From contig NC_089736.1 of NCBI RefSeq assembly GCF_035083965.1, positions 10,192,207-10,256,206 on the forward strand: 64,000 nucleotides of DNA. Direction: 5' to 3'. The DNA comes from Branchiostoma lanceolatum (taxonomy: Eukaryota > Chordata > Leptocardii > Amphioxiformes > Branchiostomatidae). Positions 45,715 through 58,100 of the stretch are shown here, piece after piece (positions within the stretch are counted from its first letter, which is position 1; every line of letters begins with the position of its first letter). A program made the position numbers and the translations under genes. The notes under the pieces were generated by a model. It did not search any database and was not told the DNA's origin. It saw nothing but the letters and a program-made list of their open reading frames with translations.

Positions 45715-46373
45715 TAGGTCTGGGTGAGCCAAATCAGGACAATGGACAAACTGCCACTGCTGGCAACCAGCAGACCATCGCAGGGGTAACGGCAAGTGGT
45801 ACCAGCTCTGCTACAGAAATACCCATGAAAACTTTGACCGATGTGGAGGATAACAGGGCACGCCTTCAACTGGATGAAGCTCATCAGGGAAGTGAACAAA
45901 CCGTCACAGCCAGCAGCAACCGGCAGACCACCACAGGGGGAACTGAGGCAACGGCAGATGGAACCGGCTCTGCTGCAGAAATGCCCGTAATCATTATGGC
46001 CGATGTGGAGGAGAACAGGGCACACCTTCAACTGTATGAAGCTCATCAGGGAAGTGAACAAACCGTCACAGCCAGCAGCAACCGGCAGACCACCACAGGG
46101 GGAACTGAGGTAACGGCAGGTAGAGCCGGCTCTGCTACAGACATACCCGTGATCATTATGGCCGATGTGGAGGATGACAGGGCACGCCTTCAACTAGATA
46201 AAGCTCGTCAGGGAAGTGAACAAACCGTCACTGTCAGCAACCGGCAGACCACCACAGGGGGAACTGAGGTAACGGCAGGTAGAGCCGGCTGTGCTGCAGA
46301 AATGCCCATGACAAATTCGATCGATGTGGAGGAAAACACTCCAGATGTAAATGAAAAGGAGACCTGTTTCTAG
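45715..46373 (+). other. 54-residue repeat frame after the 7TM domain; possible receptor C-tail
   Basis: A frame different from that of the 7TM is open from about 45666 to the TAG ending at 46373. From about 45765 it contains four units of about 162 bases: NRQTTTGGTEVTAGRAGSA, then IPVIIMADVEDDRARLQL and a QGSEQTVTASS-like end. The third unit is one codon shorter, so length changes stayed in multiples of three. Substitutions are mixed. No signal, membrane segment or known domain; Thr/Ser/Gly/Glu-rich. It reads naturally as the cytoplasmic tail of the receptor reached by a one-base frame difference or an unseen splice. It could also be 3' UTR or a separate transcript. Confidence 0.45.
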
Positions 46374-49300
46374 TCGCACTACTAAATTGAGAAAGCAGCA
46401 ACTTAAAATAACAGTATGCGATTCCATTCTTGAAGATAAGTGCACTGGAAGATTATCCATGCTAATCACTTCGATACATGCATGATGTGCTTAACGAACA
46501 GAACAATTATTAAGCCTTTCAAAATGATCTTTGCCCATCCCTAAACTCAATGCTTGTTACTTTTCAAACTAGACTTAATATTACGTTTCACTGGAAAGTA
46601 GTTCTGTTGTTATTATTACAAACATCTCTGTTTTCATATAGCAAATTGATACAAAGGGCACACCGAGCTATCTTGAAAATTTCATTTTCAAAGGCTCGTG
46701 AAGAATTTTTGTTGCAAAAATCAATTTTACTTAAAGTTTATAGATAGCTCTGAATAATACACAGTGGAATGTCAAATGATAAAGTAAGAACCCTTTGATG
46801 TTTCCCTGTGAAAAATACTACAGGCACAAGATGACACGAAACTCCCAACAATACTCGACGTAAGCAACAGAACTGTATGGCATCCAACAGTCGCCGATAC
46901 TTGGACAGAAGTATCTAATCATGCAAGCATCATAACCAAGAACTACTTTTATAAAACAAGGTCCTTGTTTTGTGTAGTACAAAGCTTCTGATGCCTCACA
47001 GCATGCATATAAACTATCTATTGCCCACAAATTTATGGTATAAAGTGTATATATAACACGGATCAAAATTCCCTGAAATAGGTATGTAGTATATGTTGAA
47101 AATGCCCACAAAACCCTTCTGATGCAATACGACTTTTGGGATATGCAGATTTATCAATCTAATGTTTAGGTTCAGTAAGGAAGATGCTTACGACTGATAG
47201 TATATGTGCAAGAAAGTTATGTACGTTTGCTACTCATTAGATATGACAAATGTATCCGATATGACGGTTTTCGTGGTATGCAAACAAGCTGGAATATAAG
47301 ATACTCCAGAAAGTATTTTTACTTACTGTTCCCCTTCTACCAGAAGGTCGTTAGTTTAATGTCGTGATTGTACACCAGGGATCACAATTCATATTAGGGA
47401 AGAGGTGCAATTGTGCACCTATCCTAACAATTTAGGTGCACAGAAAGAATTTTGGGTGCACAACATGGAATAAAGTAGAATGTCAGCAGAACTTAAATAT
47501 TGCCTCCCTTGAGAACTTCAATATGTAATTCTAGAAGCTAAAATTTTAAACAAGCAGTTTATCAAGGTACACAAAAAAAGATCGCATTGCTTTTACAATA
47601 TTTTCAAGAATATTCTGTATGCTAGTGTACAAGAGTACCTTTACCCTATAGACTTCAAAAATATCTAGGTGCACTGGTTCACACACAGTCAAGAACTTGG
47701 TGCACAGCTCCAATTTTTGGTGCAGAAATGTGCACACGTACCCAGTATAGGTGTGCATGAGTCCTGTACATGGATGATAAACTGTACTGCAAGAGTTTAT
47801 GATAATAATAACTTTATTGCATAACAATTGTACAAGGTACAAAGTATGGCATCTAAAGGTACATAACTATAGTTCCACAAGGCTAACCTATCTAATACGC
47901 GAGTGTGAAGTATGGGATGAGAATGGGATTTTACAACCTTTGGAGGAATTTCTAACGTCTAGACATTCTTTAATATATTTTCCTATGTATACCATTCAGG
48001 GGTTGTTACATGTCAATTTGTACTTAGCTTTGCCATTCAAGTCTATTGAGATAAATCCTGGTAAATAAGATGATAGCCTTGTGTACAGTGAATTACGTAT
48101 AACACGACTAATTTATGTTAGATTATGAAAGATGACGATGATTATTGATCCTTTTCTGATTAGTAACATGTTTCTCTCTACTATCAACTATGGTAATATG
48201 GAATCCATTATGTAGCCGGAAGTCAATAATCGTCAGTTATCATAAGTATAGCTATCATTGATAGACTGTCAAGCAAGATGTTTGGAAAACTTGATATTTT
48301 TAGATACTTTTTTTCCGGATACCACGCAATGGAAAGTCATATTGTGTAAAAATTATACACATTTCTGTTTTGAATACATGTGCATAGTTTACCATTTTCT
48401 TCTTACGTACTTATTGATTGCATAATCTGACCACGATTCTGAATTGGCTTAAGTTATAAATTGCAAGTCCATCTAGAAGAAGCTGTTTTATACACCTTAT
48501 ATTTGTCTTAGCAATAGCATGTCTACAGACTGATTTTAACATTGGTTTACCTGAACATTACACGGTCGCCCTTGTGCAAGGCGCGGTCAGATTCGTCGTA
48601 CGATTTCTTCAGATTTGTCGTACTGTTCGCAGCGAGGCTATGACACAATCGCCCGTCGACAATGATCTACGGTAAACTTTTCCTTCACAAGACAGGTGGA
48701 TCCTTTACGACACATCCACGACTGATCGAAGAATGTCGTAAGCCTGTCGCAATCCTATCGTAGGACGAATGTGACTGAGTTCTTACAGTTAGCCTGTCGG
48801 GCGTTACTTATGTCTTAAGTTCATATTTCTTGCTCCTTCAAAGGGACTTACTATTGCGCTTGACTGGAAACTAATGTAGTACTGTTGTTGTCGGTACAGA
48901 CTTCTCTGCTTTTACAATGCAATGCAAAATGCACACCAGGTTATCTGTAAAATATTACTTAAATTCTTTGTTGGATAAATCAACCTTGCTATAACTCTAT
49001 AGACGACTCTTAATAATGCACCATGGAATGTGAAGTAATCAGGGAAGAACCCCTTGATGGCTCCCTGTAAAAACACCACTTTTTATGAGCCACAATGTGA
49101 CACTTAACTCTAGACTCGAACCGTGCGCTAATGCCACTCTATAATTGCTCACCATATTGTTCACCGATTTTGCATGATCCAACGTAGCCAATATATATAT
49201 TCATTGTCCTTATCACCACAATTAGAACAGTTTAACTATCAACAACATCTATATTAACATATGTCAATATGCTGTACAGTGGCCAGTGAATAATAAAAAG

Positions 49301-49565
49301 TCTTGGTATAAAGTCTCCGTTTCTTTATACAATATGACTATATCCTAACTGTCAATGAGGTCTAAAGTTTAAATCATAACATTTGCAGTTTTCTTAAGTC
49401 TTACCTGCGCATTATGGATAGCAGATTCAAATCTCTTTAAAATCTATTTCACTAGGCCTCACCTTAACGAAAAAAAATATAATAAGAAATAAATCAAAGA
49501 ACGGCCAAGTCATGCTATAATTTGAGCATTGCTATGCTGTAGTTTTTCCTTCACTAGTAGAACCA
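46374..49565. other. Intergenic stretch containing a diverged segmental duplication
   Basis: No convincing coding sequence. About 300 bases at 46555-46870 reappear, diverged, at 48860-49125. Both copies have 'gttgttattattacaaacat' or 'gttgttgtcggtacagactt', then 'caaag/aaatGCACACC', 'aataatacacagtggaatg' or 'aataatgcaccatggaatg', and 'aagaaccc.ttgatg.'. The part between holds CA- and GGTGCAC-rich sequence (47400-47770) and a (GTCGTA)-rich stretch (48560-48800). Confidence 0.5.
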
Positions 49566-52500
49566 CTACGCTATGAGGGAATACTGGTAGTTCTGGATTC
49601 CTCTAGCCAAGCAGCAGGCAAAAACGATCCCAATAACCTGTAAACAATGAAAATATGATGCTTGTTAAAGGAAGGAGGTACTGTAAATGCAATGCATTTA
49701 CGTTCAATCAATCAATATATCAATTTCTATATACCATTTTTTTCATAGAATGGCCAACAATTCTTAAATTCACATGTATCACATCATTCGACTTCAACAT
49801 GCGCTACAAACTGAATCATAAATGTGGTGTATATGCCTATGTGACAGACAGCCTTAAAAGTAAAAATCGGCCTTTTTATGTTAAATCCTGTCATACAGCA
49901 AATGTTTCATTACCTGAACAAATAATAAGAGAATTCCCAACACTGCCACTGTTGTGAGGTGACTTTTTACGCCACTTTCCAGCTTGTTCAAACATCCCTG
50001 AAACAAACAAAGACAGAGAGTTTGAAACGGCCAACGAATATCCACAAATTAAAAACAACACGTTTGAATTAGGTTAGATTAAACTGAACTTTCTGGGCCT
50101 CAACCCTCGTTTTGGTCCAACGTCACGAACGTTCCCGTCACGTGGTGTTCTCGCGAGATCACATTTCAAAATGGCACCCATACTAAGGCTCCCATACTAG
50201 GAAATGGAACGGAGTCTATTTCGAGCCCATAGTGCCTTAGAGTTAGCTGCAAAAGTACACAAAGACATACAATACGCTACTGTTCTCGTTTCTCTTCCAG
50301 AACCTAAACCTGTATTAATAGCTCCAAATTTGCGGAGAGGAGACTCGGGAGCTATCATAGGTTTGAATATCATGCTACAAAACCTTACATTCACAGTTGA
50401 TGCTTACCTCCTTGTTGATTTTCTGCCCTACAGTTGTATCATTCCCCAGGGTCGCGCCACAGGTGTCGTTAGGAGCGGTCAGGTCGAACTCGACTAGCGC
50501 GGTTATGCAGCAAGATCCGGGCACGCTCATGCCGTTGCTGCCGTTCGAACTCTGCTGTTGCGGGAACCCAGAGTTCTCCCACTCGGTGTAGTTGTCCACT
50601 CCACAACACTGTAGCTGTGATTTGTTAAGACATTGGCAAACAGCTGTGACACATTGGTCTTTATTTCAACATCCACTTACTTATTTGAAAAAAAATAATA
50701 ACATCCACAAACAGCTGTAACATTGTGTACAAACTAACGTATTTTTATACCCAAGGCAGTAGAGGTCTTCCGTGCCAAGTGCAAAGACCGTCACAGGAGG
50801 CGGTGCCCCAAAACAAATTCCCAAGGGAATGCGTGTGTGTAATTCTTAGAATATTTGGCAATTCAATCGCAGTACTATACTAATGGCTCCAACCCTGAGG
50901 TGTCGCCAAAAGTGGATAAGGGAGGCTTTGCCTTTGAGGCGTAGCCAAAATACATGATGCTGAAGCCAAGTCACGTTTCACCATCCAAGTACAAAGTTAC
51001 CTGTATTGGGTAAAGCTGTGATAAACTAAAGTCGAAAATAACGAGCAACCACACCTTTTTCTGCACGAGGTCGAACGCCTTCCTGTTTGCAGGTTTCCAG
51101 CCGGTCAGAAAGTCCATGAGATCCTCCTGTATTCTGGACCGGAGCTAATAGAATGCAAAAGGTACAGCAGTTCTCAATATCGTAAAGCATTATGATTTCT
51201 TCGACTAGTTAGTGGTATGTGCCGTGTACGAAGCCTGGAATCCATCCTATTTAGCTTCCGGCCGCTACCCAAGCTCCGCTGCCTGCGGAGCTTGGGTAGC
51301 GGCCGGAAGCTAAATAGGATGGATTCCAGGCTACCGTGTACGTTGCTTTCGTTCCATCTCGTTCCATCTCGTTCCATCTCGTTCCATTTCGCACTTTCTG
51401 GGGACCCCTTCTCGACTGTAGTTTTAAGTTCTCTTGTGAACAGAGGTTTGACCATGAAACCAATCCCTTAAGATCCCTTGTACATGGGGTCACCTGAAAA
51501 TACTAACTGGAAACCCTTATACCGTGCCCTAGTGGGGTTAGAACTTACTTGGAATTTGATCCATATGGCGGTGGTGGGCCATAGATATATGATATATCAA
51601 AATTATGTGTGTATATTTTACATTGTGTTCATTACAGACAAAAACTAGATATTGTTGAATTCGAATGCCTTCTTCACTTATTGAGAAGTTCCTTAAGTCC
51701 GGACCTCTGATATCAAATAAACTCTAAATTGAAATTCTGAATGAGATATTACAACATACTTGACTTCTCATCTTGAAGGCCAGTATCCCTCCGATCAGTG
51801 TCAGTAGAAGAAGAATAAGCAAGAATCCAGCATACTGTAAAACAAAAACGTACAACTCAAATGTGGGCTAACTTTGAAACCTGTTGCTTCACTAGCTTTT
51901 TATACCTGCACTAAATGACTGAAGTTCAGTCAGAAACACCTGTTTCTATATCCCAAATGTAAGAATCACGCTCTATTTTCGATTCAAAATCGTTGGCATA
52001 AACGAGAATCTATGACGTCATTCCAGCAAGGTAAAGTTAGTCGCACATTCCGTTCTTATCATCAAATTTGATAACATGATTTAACTATAACATTGCTCCC
52101 TCTATTTTAAGCATAATCATTGCTTGTGCAATGTAAAACGGACACTACTGTAAATGCAGAAATGTTCGCGGTGGTTTTATGTTCGCGGTTTTCGTGGTGA
52201 ACTTCCAGCGCGAAATATTTTGCCCACCTATGACTGTAGCGCTACTATTGTTTCAAACGCGAACTTAAAACCACCGCGAACACTCCATTTTCTCCCTACC
52301 TCGAAATAAAAACCACGCGAACTTAAATGCATTTACAGTATTATTCAAACGATATACTCACCGCTTTCAGAAGATAAACATTGTCCTTCTCAGCTCCGTA
52401 GCACCCGACCACGGTTACCACACATATGATGAGGCCCACCACGAGGAGGAGAATCTGCGACACCGGAATGTCGGACCTACTAAAGTCAAACACGCCGTCC

Positions 52501-54067
52501 ATCCACGTCAGGCCAGCGGCGGCCACAACCATCAAACCAAAACCTGCCACCTAGCGGAAACGCAATGAAGTGTAGTTGTTTAAGTGTCTTGCTCCTGTGC
52601 AAAAAATGTTTGCCTGTCGACGGACACAGGACGTTGAAAAGGTCACCCCTTTCAAACTTTCAAATTGAATACAATTAGCCCCTAAAATCTTGTTAGTCAC
52701 AACAACAAGCTTCCTCATTCACGTGGCCAAATGTAGTTATAGTTCATGTGGGTTTGTTGAAGTGTATGTTCGTATATGATATGTTTAACCTTTTAAAGTT
52801 ATGTCAGTCGAGTACGAACGAGGACTTCTATCCAATGTCATTGGTATGAGACACGCTACATATGGTAAACAAAGTGGGGGGAGGGCACATAGAAAATCAC
52901 ATTTATTTATTCTATCTATTTACTGGGAAATGTTATAGTACACTTCACAGACTCTCAGGCAGCATAGCTGATTTTTGAGAATCAACATGATATATAATAC
53001 ATAAAATATCTGTTTACTTTTTCAATACATTGTTAATTATTGTTACATGTTGCATTTAGCCATTGGGCGATTAACTTGCAAATAAAACTCAGTACTAACG
53101 TTACACATAACTAGATTCTACTTATGTTTGGCTAATTGATCACACTTTCTTCAATATGCACCATATATACTGAACTTTGCAATACCGAATACAGATGGAA
53201 ATGTTATTGAAGGTCACCTAGTCGCTTGTCTAATATATTATATTATATTCAAATGGATTCAATGATGCAGACTTTTACATACTTAACAGCTTAACGTCGG
53301 TGTTTACGTAGCTGTTAACACACGGTTCTGATGTAGAGAAGCCCTTAAAATTGATTTTTATAGAACAAACTTGATTGTGTGCAATGCACCTAACGCTTGT
53401 CAGTGTTATTAATCATGGTCTAGTACGATATATTGGTACGAAGAGTTTTCCATACGTTCTTCGTTTGGTTTTGTCGATAATAATTTGTAAATGGGGCATA
53501 CAGGGATTCTTGGCTCTGTTCTGTTGCACGAAAAGTGTTTCAAGGTAATATATCACAATATACCCGCAGGCAACAACTAGAAAAAATTCTAACCATCAGC
53601 AGAATTCGAATTCGTAGAAACAGGGTCATCCTTTATATGTACGATTCAATGACAATGTCTTCAACTACCTTCAAGTAGTTATAGATATGTGCATTACACT
53701 ACACACAAACCGGTTCCGTTCAAGCTATTTCTGTTGCAAATTATATAGCGTTTGCAGAAATCTCTATTCTCTCGTAACATTTCGCAGAAAATCGGTAAGA
53801 AAAGGTATGTAAAAAAGGGATACACAATTGGTCGAAACAGTGTATTATTTTCACTACTATTCTGAGTACACTTTGAAAGAGAAAATTGAAAATAATCGTT
53901 GTGTGTACAGTGATATCCGAAAGGCGCCATTTTGAAAAGTGACGTCTACATACATATGTTGTCTATCTCTATATCTAGTTGTAAATACTCACGAAGAAGA
54001 CGATGTTGAAGGCAATGAGACAATATCGCATCATTTGATGCCCGATTCCAAGTTGCTCGACCCCCAT
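49566..54067 (-). CDS. Tetraspanin A, 263 residues, 7 exons
   Basis: Exons (right to left): 54067-53993, 52550-52362, 51834-51760, 51144-51055, 50614-50408, 49997-49914, 49637-49566; all junctions phase 0. It starts MGVEQLGIGHQMMRYCLIAF (TM1), has TM2 ILLLVVGLIICVVTVVGCYG, TM3 FLLILLLLTLIGGILAF, and TM4 across the last two exons. The large extracellular loop has the CCG motif (LQCCGVDNYTEW), a second SCC motif, a single Cys (NDTC) and the closing GC, the six-cysteine pattern. There are NxS/T glycosylation sites in the loop. Tetraspanins organise membrane microdomains with integrins and other partners. Subfamily not assigned. Introns hold two MITEs and repeat R2. It lies tail-on to tetraspanin B, same strand. 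Confidence 0.9.
50103..50272 (+). repeat. Promoter-like repeat R2, copy 2
   Basis: Second copy of the 43725-43882 block, with TCTCGCGAGA at 50149-50158 and AAAATGGCACCC following. A 12-16 base insertion (actaaggctcccat) distinguishes it. It lies in the intron between exons 5 and 6 of tetraspanin A, in antisense to that gene. Confidence 0.55.
50815..50955. repeat. Dispersed repeat R3 (copy 2)
   Basis: Matches 31155-31255 through 'gggaatgcg', 'ttggcaattcaatcgcag' and 'ctatactaatggctcc', then continues as a GGAGGCTTTGCCTTTGAGGC block. A related 'aaggggcgaagccttcctta' lies at 56548-56568. Confidence 0.5.
51231..51333. mobile_element. TAGCCTGG-family MITE, 103 bp, near-perfect hairpin
   Basis: AGCCTGGAATCCATCCTATTT to the centre GCTCCGCTGCCTGCGGAGC and back as its complement; arms of about 45 bases are essentially perfect. 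Exact 9-bp flanks CCGTGTACG at 51222-51230 and 51334-51342. Intron 3 of tetraspanin A. Confidence 0.85.
52146..52340. mobile_element. MITE with TACTGTAAATGC ends
   Basis: The left end TACTGTAAATGCAGAAATG and right end GCATTTACAGTA are inverted, with GTTCGCGGTGGTTTT and its complement AAAACCACCGCGAAC further in. A decayed relative with TTCGCAGTTTTCGTGGTGG lies near 3055-3260. It ends about 20 bases before the exon 2 donor of tetraspanin A. Confidence 0.7.
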
Positions 54068-55122
54068 TTTGGAGCCTTTCAGTTGTCGTATTGGAGGAGA
54101 AAAGTCCACACTGTCCATCACATTTCTACATAAACACGTCGGCAGTGTTTGGGGACAGAACAGATATATTTCGGAGGGTCTACTCAGACATTTATGGAAC
54201 CATATTTTCAAACTCTTTCGTACCAGTAGGTCAGGAAAGAAGCTACAACGCCAGTATTTTGAGAGTAAGTTGATATTTCATCACCCAGTTCACAATAGTG
54301 CTTTACTTTCGAACGGTATGTTTGGGTATCCTTCTTAATGATCAATGTGGTGTACATGACAACCCTACCAGACCCGCACCCCGGAAGTCGTTCAACCTGT
54401 TCCACCTGGTGTGGACGATACCATTTTGGGAAAATGTCAGCGGGGGAGGGGTGACAGCGGCATGCAATTATAGAAAGGTTTACTTGTTTTATTGGAAAAC
54501 ATATTTTCATGGACACTTTAGGTTGTCTTCATATTTTATTCCACTCCACAACAATTGTTAGGCATCGTTTGTTAAAAAGAGGCAAACAAATCATGCCGAA
54601 CATATAAATGATAAAAACAAATGACAACAATGATGAAGTAAATAATAATGGTGGAAATTGAAATAACATTCGTCCATTGAGATTTGAGTAGTTATTCCAT
54701 GAACCCAATAATGACAGCATAGATTTACCATATGCAACATCATCCTTCCCTTCTAGAGTTAAGTTTAACTTTTTACAAATACAAACATTTTATGACCTTT
54801 TCTAGAAACACCTTAGGTCATCTGTCCATTTTTCTGCCCAATCACTGCCCAACACTCATAGCCCCAGTTTTATTATATTGGTATTATATCACAGCAGCAC
54901 AGAAAAATATCCTAATAAGACGAAAAACGTCAATCACCACGTCTAAGGAAACATATATCATCGTCTTCCAGCTAGCAGATACTTTCTTGAAAACTCGTCT
55001 AAAAAAATAACGCATGTGACCCAGAAATCCCATTTTAGAATTTCCAGTTAACCCGACACTTTTATACCACATTTGTAGTCTATCCGCCGCATATCTGCGG
55101 TTTAACCGCGTCATCTGGCGAT

Positions 55123-58100
55123 CTAATCGATAATTACATTGTCACTATAATGTGATGGTAATCTCCTGTACTTCCGCTCGGCCAGGTACTGTTCGTGTTG
55201 TTTTCTCCTAGTTTCTCGCATGAAGCAGCACGAGTACAGAAGTCCCAACATCTGGACGGACAATAAATAAAAAAACATAAAGTTAGTCGCTTATTGTATA
55301 AATGTGACAATTTATGACAAATCATAAAAAGGCATGACAGTTTTAAGATTAAGAGTATCAGAGACAACAAGTATGATATTAAATTATAAAAGCTGTACTA
55401 AAGTACCTAGTACCTATATAATGGAAGGCACCACTAGGCGCCAATGTGTGTGTGTTTTGTTTTTGTCGTCTTTTTGTCAATTTTTCAAATTCATTACTGA
55501 CGATTTCTTGGCTTTGGCATTGCGTTTGTTTCTGATGCAGCATTTTGTTTTAGGATATTCCATTGATATAATATCAAAACACAAATCGGTATTAGTTTTA
55601 CATCTTATAAGAATGACTTTTAAAGAATTTCTTACCTCCAACAACGCCAGTATTGCCACTGCCAGCTCCAACTGAAGGATGTGCTTCATGACGACATCGT
55701 TAACGGCCTGCACGCAACCCTGCAGCACGGAAAATGTACTTTAACAACATACAACAGACAGGAGACAGTACTCATGCATGCGTTGTCATGGTAATTGTAT
55801 TGCTGATCCCCTGAGTTACCCATAGTGCCCCGCGTCTCCCAGCATGCAACTGGATCCTTGGAAAGGACCGTGGCTGAGAAAGGGCAATGCAGATCAATGG
55901 AAATGGTTCTTACTAAGGAAATATCCTGTGACATATCGCGCACTGGAAATGACGTCAAAATCTAGCCGGAAACAATATGGCGCCTGCATGACGTCAAGAT
56001 CCAATATGGCGGTGACCATTGACGCCGACAAACACAAGATAGGTTTTTGCTATCACAAATCTGCTATTTCTTACCTGTGTGTCAATCTTCCCTTTAGCGA
56101 TGGCCAGGGTGTCCAGACCCGCTCCGCAGTCTTGCGATTCTGTTCCAAACGCGATGTCCAATTTTTCATGTTCACAGAGTTTGGAAAGCCTGAATAAATG
56201 GAAATACGTCAGAACTATGCAAAAATATGAAAGGAATCAATCGTTCGAATATTTTTTGAGCCAGTTTGTATGCATTTCATTTTTGTTACAGATTTGTTGA
56301 ATATATAGTTTAGTTTCTGTTCTGTGGATATGCTTTAAATGTACTCAGCGTAAATAAGATTATGACGACATTCAACGTCAATTTTCTGAAATGGCTATTT
56401 CTTGAAACAGTCAGTAACATGAAGAATCCGTGACCTGGGATAGTCTTAGTACTGTGGTTGAAATCCTACTTTATTACCACCTTCGCTCTTTCACCATGAG
56501 CTCCTAGACCTGCAAGTTTCTTAGCAGTATTTTTTTGGTGACGCCTAAGGGGCGAAGCCTTCCTTAGCCTATTATTGCCCTTATACCTAAACAAAGCATT
56601 TGGAGGAGAGATTCGTGTACCTGGCAAAGGTGAGGTGAAAGCTGTCGTTTTTACAGCAAGATGGCGGCACAGCTTTGGGGCCGAGAGACACTGTTCTATT
56701 ATGGCCGAACCAGTCTGAATATCCATGCACGCCGCAACACTCGAACTGTGACAGGACAAAACAATCAAATTAACACGTGTCTAGATATCTAGTGACAAAG
56801 TCAAATAAATAATTTTTTACGAAAGGTGTTGATTTATTGAAGCGAATTGAAACAAGCACAAGAAAAATAGAAGACTCCGCTAGAGCTCACCCGGTTTTGA
56901 ATGATGTCAATTAGAATCCCCTGTTTTCCTTTTGCTGTCATGGTGTACTTCAGTAAAGTGTCCAAGTTCCTGTATGTCTGTAAGGAAAAATTAAAAGTTA
57001 ACGATATAAACGTTAATATTTTCTCGACCAATCACAACTCATGCGACTGCAGATTGTGGAGCAATCCAACAATCGGAGGGCAGATATTGTGTAATATTCT
57101 CAGTTTTTAGAATATCAAACCATGTAACTATAAGTACAAGCAAGTCACTGTAATCTACATTTACTCGTGAAATATCCATGAAATATATTCTAAACTACGG
57201 CTAGCATTTGAACTTTACTGCGTAGTGTTTTAACTGCTCACCGTTTGCAACAGGTGCAAGGCCAGAAGTGTGGTGACTGCGGCGCTCGTCAGGATGAAGA
57301 GGAATCCGATTAAGAAACAATACTGGAAAAAAGAACAGAACAAATCATTTGTAGCAAATCTATTGTATTGTAGATACACTGTTCTATGGCTATGTTTTTC
57401 AGTGGCAGTTAGCTCTTGGCTTGAGCCCCCTAGCAGCTATTCTAGTGAACTGCAGTGGCATTTTTTATTGGAGACTTTGCTGCCTGAGAAGAAGTGATAT
57501 AGGACTGAGCCCTCTGGCAGATATTTCAGTGAACTGCATTTTTGTTTGGGGACTTAGGAGGAAGATAATCAAAGTGATCATGATACATGTACTTTTATGT
57601 TGTTTGACACATAGGTACTTATACTCACTAGATTCTTACTTAGCTTGTAGCTATAGCTACTACATTTTTTACATTGTCATTTAAACCTAACCAGGCTTAC
57701 CGCCAAGGATATATAGTAGCTCTCCTTCCAAGCGGCGAAGCAGCCGACTGTTCCCGTGACGAATATCAGAACCCCCACGATGAAACAGGTGTACTGGAGG
57801 GAGATGAAGTCGACGCTGTCATTGTTGTCTGATTTCTCCTCAAGGCACTCCTCGAACCTCAGATGAGCAGAGACGGTGGCAACAATCAGCAGAGCCCCGC
57901 CGACCTGTGTGTCAGGAGAAAAAGCCGTGCCACGCACTTGTCAATCAAGAGATCTGTACCTGTGTAGCCGCTATAACCGCCCTTCGCCGTAACACACTTA
58001 GCTGTACAGTTTTGATACTAATTGAATGGCGTATTGTCTGTAGATTGTCAGAATCAACGTAACTCATCCTGTAGCTGCAATATTCTTTCTTGACGTTCAA

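Noticed and set aside
47799-48068. Plus-strand frame of 89 codons after the receptor gene
   Set aside because: Lies in repeat-like sequence with no recognised domain or gene structure.
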